A stretch of DNA of 35,480 nucleotides from assembly GCA_030431935.1 (NCBI GenBank), contig JAUIIC010000011.1, positions 1 through 35,480 on the forward strand, given 5' to 3'. Below are positions 30,948 to 35,480 of the stretch, piece by piece. The stretch comes from Alphaproteobacteria bacterium (lineage in GTDB: Bacteria > Pseudomonadota > Alphaproteobacteria > Rhodobacterales > Rhodobacteraceae). The notes under the pieces are model-generated. The model saw only the letters and a list, made by a program, of their open reading frames with translations, ran no database searches and was not told where the DNA came from. A program made the position numbers and the translations under genes. Each line of letters begins with the position of its first letter. Within the stretch, counting starts at the first letter, position 1.

Positions 30948-33416
30948 TCAGTTCAGGCGGCGCAGGCGGGCGTCGATGACTTCCGCCACCCGGCGGAAGC
31001 CGTGTTCTAGAAGCGCGTCCTCGTGCCAGCCGCTGAGGGTGTAGATCGGGGTGTCGGCCGGCAGGCGGCCTTTCCATCCGAACAGCAAGGCCCCAGCCCG
31101 GCGCGACTGGCTTTCCGTGGCGAAGAGAAGCACCTGGCCGTCATACGCCCAGCGATGTTCGTCGCGCAGCATGCGGGCAATACGGACGTTGGCCGCGCGT
31201 GCATTGCGCTCCATCTCGGTCGGAGGCGCGACATGGCCGGTGCGTTCCAGAAGCCGGCGGAGCCCGCCGTGCTTGGCCATGGTCTGGACCAGTCCGGCTT
31301 CACGGCGCAGGGCCCGCCCGATGTAATGCGCCCACCGGCGCAGCCGGGTGCGCAGCCGCCGGCGTCCCGTGACGCAGTCGGGGGCCCAGCTGTCGATCAT
31401 GGCCAGCGCCTCGACCCGCGTGCCGGACCTGGCGAGATGCTCGGCCAGCCGGAGCGCGACCACGCCGTCGGCACATTGCCCGGCAAGGATCAGCGGACGC
31501 CCCGGCAGCAGGGCGGAGAGCTGTTCCGCCGCCGCGGCGGCAAGCGCGTCCACATCCGCTGCGCCATGCTCGGAAATCGCCTCGGCGTCGGGGATGTAGA
31601 GGTTGAAGACCGGCACGTCCGTATCGAGCGCCTGCGCCATGTTCCGGTAGAGGAAGGGCTGGTTCAGCGACACCACCGCCGGCCCGGTCGCGGGGCCTTC
31701 GCGCAGGGTCAGCACCTGCCAGAGGCCGCCGGGCTCCGGCTCGGCTTCGGTGCCCACCAGCAGCGCGCCGACGCGGCGGGAGAAGCCGTCGAGCGTGGGA
31801 TCCGCGAAGAAATCCGCGACGCCGGGGCGGACGCCGAAACGGTCCTCGACGGCGGACAGCATCCGCAGGGCCAGGACGGACTGGCCGCCGAGATCGAAGA
31901 AATCGCCGTCGACCTGCTGTGCCGGCAGGGCCAGCAGTTCGGACCAGATCCCGGCGATGGCCTTGCGAAGGTGGGCCGGTGCGGAAAGAGGAGACGCCAC
32001 AGGCGCGGGCGGGGCCGTTCCGGGCCCCCGTTCGTCCGGCGCGACCGCGTCCGGCGTGCCGCGCTCCGGCTCGGCAAGCGGCACCGCCGTGCCCGAGATG
32101 ACCCCATCCAGCGCCTCCAGGATGGCGTCCGCCAGCCGCGTGATCCTCTCGGCGTCATAAAGCGCCGCGTTGTAGTCGATGGTCAGCGCCCAGCCGGCGG
32201 TCCGGCCGAGGATCTGGATATTCAGATCGTAAAGGACGCCCGGGCTTTGCGAGGGCATCGAGATCAGCCGGTAGGGGCCGTGCGCGCGCTCTTCCAGGAA
32301 GACGCGTTGCAGCGTGAAGAGCGTTGAGATCAGCGGCATCCGCGAGGGATCGCGCCTTTGCCCCGCCTCGGCGCGGATCTCGTCGAAGGGCAGCGCCTCA
32401 TGCGCCAGCGCCGAGGCCACCTCGCGGCCGGTGGCGCGCACGAGGTCGTCCAGCGTGTCGCCGGGCCGTGTGGCAAGCCGCAGGACCAGCGTGTTGATGA
32501 AGGCGCCGATGAGCGGTTCGAGATCGGTCTCGGTGCGCCCCGCGACCGGGGTGCCGAAGACGAGGTCGCTGCTGCCCGTGGTGCGGTGCAGCGCGGCGGC
32601 GACGGCCGCGGCGCCCAGCACGAAGCCCGAAACGCCCTGGCGGCGGGCGGCTTCTTCCAGTGCCGTTTCGAAGGCCGTGTCGAGCGGGCGGACCAGCCGG
32701 CCGCCTTTCAGTTCACGGGGCACGGTGCGCGGGCGGTCCGGGGCCAGTTCGAGATAGGGCGCATCTTTCAGACGGTCGCGCCAGTAGGCCTGAAGCTCTG
32801 CGTGGGCGGGGGTATCGGTGCAGGCGTCGCGCCAGAGGGCATAGTCGCCGTATTGCAGGGGGAGTTCCGGAGGCGTCCAGTCGCGCCCTTCGGCGCGCGC
32901 GGCAAGGAACCCGCCCAGTTCCGCGCCCAGAACACGGATGGAGAAGCCGTCGAAGACCGCATGGTGCACGACGATGAGGATGGCGGCGCGGTCCGGCGCG
33001 GTCTGGACCAGCGTCACACGCATCTGGCAGGGCGCCGACAGGTCGAAGCCCTTTGCGCACAGTTCGCGTTCGATCCTCGCGATGCGGGCCTCCTGGTCGG
33101 GCGCGGGGATGTTGCGGATGTCCAGATGCGCAAGGCGGAAAGGCGCGTGCGGCAGGACCTCTTGCGTGGGCGTGCCGTCGATCTCTGCGAAACGGGTGCG
33201 CAGGATTTCGTGCCGCGCGACGATGGCCTGAAGTCCAGCCTCGATATCGGCGGCGCGGATCGGTCCGTGCAGTTCCCAGCGGACCGAGATGTTGTTGGAG
33301 GGTGTGCCCGGCGCGGCCATTTCGGCAAACCAGAATGGGCGCTGGGACGGCGCCAGCGGGAAACGCGCCGACACCTGTGTGTCCGCAATCAGCGAGTTCG
33401 ATTCGGTTTTCAGCAC
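30948..33416 (-). CDS. Stand-alone NRPS protein C-PCP-TE, no adenylation domain
   Basis: With the GTG start at 33416 this is 822 residues: condensation domain (about 15-440, FPLAPSQRPFW; HHAVFDG with His152), carrier (Ser513 in FDLGGQSVLAL), and a type-I thioesterase (about 560-822). The TE triad appears to be Cys648 (AGQCADG, where most have G-x-S-x-G), Asp675 (MIDSW) and His798 (SGWHEDALL). GTG 33416 was chosen because AGGGGA lies seven bases upstream and the C domain starts at once; ATGs at 33482 and 33671 lie in frame but in sequence with poor codon bias. It likely takes the chain from the megasynthase, adds something loaded in trans, and releases it. It converges with the CocE gene, 19 bp apart. 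Confidence 0.9.
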   Translation of the reverse strand: MLKTESNSLIADTQVSARFPLAPSQRPFWFAEMAAPGTPSNNISVRWELHGPIRAADIEAGLQAIVARHEILRTRFAEIDGTPTQEVLPHAPFRLAHLDIRNIPAPDQEARIARIERELCAKGFDLSAPCQMRVTLVQTAPDRAAILIVVHHAVFDGFSIRVLGAELGGFLAARAEGRDWTPPELPLQYGDYALWRDACTDTPAHAELQAYWRDRLKDAPYLELAPDRPRTVPRELKGGRLVRPLDTAFETALEEAARRQGVSGFVLGAAAVAAALHRTTGSSDLVFGTPVAGRTETDLEPLIGAFINTLVLRLATRPGDTLDDLVRATGREVASALAHEALPFDEIRAEAGQRRDPSRMPLISTLFTLQRVFLEERAHGPYRLISMPSQSPGVLYDLNIQILGRTAGWALTIDYNAALYDAERITRLADAILEALDGVISGTAVPLAEPERGTPDAVAPDERGPGTAPPAPVASPLSAPAHLRKAIAGIWSELLALPAQQVDGDFFDLGGQSVLALRMLSAVEDRFGVRPGVADFFADPTLDGFSRRVGALLVGTEAEPEPGGLWQVLTLREGPATGPAVVSLNQPFLYRNMAQALDTDVPVFNLYIPDAEAISEHGAADVDALAAAAAEQLSALLPGRPLILAGQCADGVVALRLAEHLARSGTRVEALAMIDSWAPDCVTGRRRLRTRLRRWAHYIGRALRREAGLVQTMAKHGGLRRLLERTGHVAPPTEMERNARAANVRIARMLRDEHRWAYDGQVLLFATESQSRRAGALLFGWKGRLPADTPIYTLSGWHEDALLEHGFRRVAEVIDARLRRLN

Positions 33417-33724
33417 CAGTTTGTCCCCTGGGCGTGCGTCGGACCAAGGTCCGGCGACGCGCTGTGCCCCCGAGGACGACATTGCCTCCGGGCTGCCGTG
33501 CGGGTCAAACTGCGGCGCCGTTGCGGCCAGGATTGCGCCCTGACTGACACGCAATTCGGGGTCGTGCGGTGCTTTGTCCTCGTTCGGGAAATGGCGGCGC
33601 CCGTCGGGCCCTATCATCAAGGCGTTCGCGGGGCGCCCGCGACAAGGCCGTGTCCGGGGCGGCGGGAACATGCCGTGCGAACGGCTGTCGCTTGCCCAAC
33701 TGCCGACAAATTGGGCAACCTCGT

Positions 33725-33738
33725 GTGACCTTGGTCAC
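33725..33738. promoter_or_regulatory. Perfect palindrome upstream of the C-PCP-TE gene
   Basis: GTGACC-TT-GGTCAC is a perfect 14-bp palindrome, about 310 bp before the chosen GTG start and 54 bp before the furthest in-frame ATG. It may be an operator of the C-PCP-TE gene. No matching regulator is in the window. Confidence 0.35.
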
Positions 33739-33786
33739 TTTGCGCTGCAGGCGCCGCCGATAGGGTCGGGGTCATGAAACTGAGGA

Positions 33787-34040
33787 GTGTTTGATCAACA
33801 GGCGGACGCCAACCGCGTGTGCGAGATGCTGGCCTGTGCGCGTGAGCGGTTCATGGACGCGGAGGTTGGGTTGCGGACTGGCGCCAACTGTTGATCAAGG
33901 CAGACGAGCGCCTTGTGGGCAAGGGCCGCCTTACCATTTTCCAGATGGCTGCCGCCGCAATGCCGAAGGAGGTCTCCGCTGGCATTCTCGGGCTGATCAA
34001 CACGTTGCGCTGTCTGCCCGCTGCAGCGCCGCCGACATGA
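33787..34040 (+). pseudogene. Possible frameshifted gene remnant, unidentified
   Basis: Two adjoining frames read like ordinary protein. From a GTG at 33787 (AGGA just before) the frame gives VFDQQADANRVCEMLACARE and continues to RFMDAEVGL. Near 33870-33876 the sense shifts to a second frame, ADWRQLLIKADERLVGKGRL, which runs through MAAAAMPKEVSAGILGLIN to a TGA at 34038. Each frame ends in stops where the other continues. This suggests a small gene broken by an indel, or a 3' relic. I do not recognise the family. Confidence 0.35.
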
Positions 34041-34123
34041 TCGGCGAATAATCCAGAATCGCAAGGCGCAATCCCTGTGGCCAAGTGCGTGCTGCCAAGA
34101 ACAGGAGAAACGGAGCCGAGACC

Positions 34124-34141
34124 GGCAGGTGCTGCCTTTTT
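34124..34141 (+). terminator. Small intrinsic terminator
   Basis: GGCAG-GTG-CTGCC followed by five T forms a short stem-loop with a U-tract. It closes off the remnant region and its T-run merges into the -35 box of the next promoter, so it would shield the downstream gene from read-through. Confidence 0.4.
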
Positions 34142-34168
34142 GACCGTTCCTTTCGCTGTAGGTATAAT
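34140..34168 (+). promoter_or_regulatory. Near-consensus sigma-70 promoter
   Basis: TTGACC (34140-34145) and TATAAT (34163-34168) are separated by exactly 17 bp, one mismatch from full consensus. The region is AT-rich in an otherwise GC-rich window. Transcription would start near 34175, about 60 bases before the ATG of the large gene at 34238. Confidence 0.8.
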
Positions 34169-34203
34169 CTATGTCATATAAAGGTGTATATTTAGTGACA
34201 TAG
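34169..34203 (+). promoter_or_regulatory. Inverted repeat covering the transcription start
   Basis: CTATGTCA (34169-34176) and TGACATAG (34196-34203) are perfect 8-bp arms with 19 bp between, directly after the -10 box. TATA on both inner sides extends the symmetry. As DNA it could be a repressor operator; as RNA it would form a 5' hairpin. Confidence 0.5.
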
Positions 34204-34211
34204 CGTTAGGC

Positions 34212-34241
34212 ATGGGTCGACGGTTGGTCGGGATGGAATGA
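34212..34241 (+). CDS. Possible 9-residue upstream ORF
   Basis: ATG GGT ... GAA TGA encodes MGRRLVGME, and its TGA overlaps the next gene's ATG (ATGA). The megasynthase has the same kind of overlap. It may serve translational coupling; the peptide itself is unlikely to matter. Confidence 0.2.
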   Translation: MGRRLVGME

Positions 34242-35480
34242 ACACTACGAATCGCGTTTTTCAGATCTGGGCGGCCAATGTGCCCAATTCGGTCGATTGC
34301 GGCGTGCCGATTGCGGCCAGCCGTGCCGGCCATACAGGCCTTTTCGACATAGAATACGCCGACCTGGGCGATCCGGTCACGCAGCGCGCGCTGCACATGC
34401 TGGGCCGTCAGGCGCGGGGGTCCTGGGGGCTGCGCCTGCGCCCCGCGCAGGCGATGGCGCTGGCCGAGACGACCGACGCGCGCCTTGCCGAGATGCCGGT
34501 TGCGGTACTGGTGCCGGTGCCCGGTGCGGACCTGTCCATCGCCGTGATGGCGCTGCGCGAGATGTCGGAGGCGATCTCGGTTGCCGTCGAGGTGCGCGAT
34601 GCCGAAGAGGCACGGGCCGCCGAAGCCGCCCGCGCCGACCTGCTTGTGGCGAAAGGGCACGAGGCCGGTGGGACGGTGGGGGACGAAACCGCTTTCCTGC
34701 TTGTGCAGCGGCTGGTCGCTGTGAGCGGTTTGCCGGTGCTTGCCCAGGGGGGTGTTTCGCTTGAAACCGCGGCGGCGCTGCGTGTGGCGGGTGCGGTCGG
34801 CGTCGTCCTGGATTGGCAACTGGCACTGACCGAGGAGTCGGCCGTCTCGGGGCGCCTTGCAGCCACGCTTGCCCGTATGGACGGAAGCGAAACCTACTTG
34901 CTCGGGGCCGACGGTGCGCGGCCGATCCGCATTTTCTCGCGCACCCAGCGCGATGTGCCGCAGGCGTTGCAAGACCTCGACCGGGCGGGTGAGACGTTGG
35001 CGCAGTTGCCTGCAGCGGTGGACGCGGCGGTGGATCTGGCCGATCCCGACGGCTCTGTCTGGCTGACCGGGCAGGATGCGGCCTTTGCCGCAGGTCTGGC
35101 GCGCCGGTTCGGGCGTACGGGCCGGGTGCTGGACGCGATCGCGGCGGCGGTGACGTCGCATCCCGGAGAGGCTGCGCGAACTGCGGCGCTGGCAGAGGGC
35201 GGACCGCTGGCCGAGGTGCTGGGCACCCGCTATCCCATCGTGCAGGGACCGATGACCCGGGTCAGCGACCGGGCCGAGTTCGCTCTGGCCGTGGCAGAAG
35301 GCGGGGCGCTGCCCTTCCTGGCGCTCGCATTGATGCGCCGCGACGAGGCGGACGCGCTTGTGGCGGAAACGGCGGATATGCTTGGCGACCGGCCGTGGGG
35401 CGTGGGGATTCTGGGCTTCGTCGACGAGGCGCTGCGCGCCGAGCAGATGGAGGTGATCGCCAAGCGCAGGCCGAATTTCG
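34238..35480 (+). CDS. Large protein with tandem nitronate-monooxygenase/PfaD-like barrels, 5' part
   Basis: The frame is open from ATG 34238 (GGGATGGA upstream) through the window end, giving 414 residues. Residues 1 to about 300 look like a degenerate FMN-dependent TIM barrel of the nitronate monooxygenase/2-nitropropane dioxygenase family (PF03060): GVPIAASRAGHTGLFDIEYA, AKGHEAGGTVGDE (139-151, His of the usual AGGH replaced by Thr), LPVLAQGGVSLETAAAL and GAVGVVLDWQLAL. A second barrel starts at about 332 with YPIVQGPMTRVSDRAEFALAVAEGGALPFL, which looks more canonical. Such barrels act as trans enoylreductases (PfaD) in polyunsaturated fatty acid and polyketide synthases. Its position suggests the N-terminus of a larger PKS of the same cluster, but the rest is outside the window. 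Confidence 0.7.
   Translation, partial: MNTTNRVFQIWAANVPNSVDCGVPIAASRAGHTGLFDIEYADLGDPVTQRALHMLGRQARGSWGLRLRPAQAMALAETTDARLAEMPVAVLVPVPGADLSIAVMALREMSEAISVAVEVRDAEEARAAEAARADLLVAKGHEAGGTVGDETAFLLVQRLVAVSGLPVLAQGGVSLETAAALRVAGAVGVVLDWQLALTEESAVSGRLAATLARMDGSETYLLGADGARPIRIFSRTQRDVPQALQDLDRAGETLAQLPAAVDAAVDLADPDGSVWLTGQDAAFAAGLARRFGRTGRVLDAIAAAVTSHPGEAARTAALAEGGPLAEVLGTRYPIVQGPMTRVSDRAEFALAVAEGGALPFLALALMRRDEADALVAETADMLGDRPWGVGILGFVDEALRAEQMEVIAKRRPNF

Noticed and set aside
30932-30963. GCGCCGC/GCGGCGC stem between the CocE and C-PCP-TE genes
   Set aside because: Only 7-bp arms of simple GC sequence with an 18-nt loop and no T-run; expected by chance at this GC content.
33417-33671. In-frame extension of the C-PCP-TE protein to ATG 33482 or 33671
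   Set aside because: Codon third positions are not GC-biased as in the real genes, neither ATG has a well-spaced ribosome-binding site, and GTG 33416 has AGGGGA seven bases upstream directly before the C domain.
33795-34064. Minus-strand 89-codon frame in the gap before the PfaD-like gene
   Set aside because: No recognisable motif, and the plus-strand frames in the same place look more like protein.
1-35480. CRISPR arrays, tRNA or rRNA genes, insertion sequences
   Set aside because: No regularly spaced repeats, no tRNA-like cloverleaf, no transposase motifs or terminal inverted repeats with target duplications were seen.

Overview
The window is very GC-rich (codon third positions are almost all G or C) and carries a TRAP transporter operon, TGA-dominated stops and a Wzx/Wzc-type exopolysaccharide locus. 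Together these suggest an alphaproteobacterium of the Rhodobacteraceae (roseobacter) group. This is inference from gene content; there is no rRNA or other taxonomic marker here.

Left part (1-4483), all minus strand: an RpiR-family regulator, then a TRAP-type solute uptake operon (dctP, dctQ, dctM), then the start of an Asp/Glu/hydantoin-racemase-like gene cut by the window edge. Two 16-bp dyads of the same form, TGAAA-N6-TTTCA, lie just upstream of the regulator gene and of dctP. They are strong candidates for the regulator's own operators.

Middle part (4533-17904): an exopolysaccharide/capsule locus with genes on both strands. It holds a MOP-type flippase, a family-25 glycosyltransferase, a family-4 glycosyltransferase overlapping a Wzz/tyrosine-kinase fusion (ExoP/Wzc type), a secreted clan GH-A glycosidase, a polysaccharide pyruvyl transferase, a second family-4 and a family-2 glycosyltransferase, a priming sugar-phosphate transferase with a TTG start, and a TIGR04325-type methyltransferase. 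Together they cover priming, chain extension, pyruvylation, flipping, length control and trimming. No Wzy polymerase or outer-membrane exporter is seen.

Right part (17905-35480): a natural-product cluster built around a 3383-residue PKS-NRPS hybrid, A-PCP-PCP-KS-AT-ACP-aminotransferase-C-A-PCP. The order resembles the first synthetase of the iturin/mycosubtilin lipopeptides but starts with an NRPS-like A domain. Around it are an Sfp-type phosphopantetheinyl transferase (convergent, 6 bp away), an exported CocE/S15-family hydrolase, a free-standing C-PCP-TE protein whose thioesterase has a cysteine nucleophile and which lacks an A domain, and the 5' end of a gene with two nitronate-monooxygenase/PfaD-like barrels in tandem. 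That last gene has an almost perfect sigma-70 promoter. The likely logic is a starter extended once with malonate, beta-transamination to a beta-amino acid, condensation with probably glycine, then processing and release by the C-PCP-TE protein. The final product cannot be read from the sequence. This right-hand cluster is the best candidate for an undescribed system in the window.
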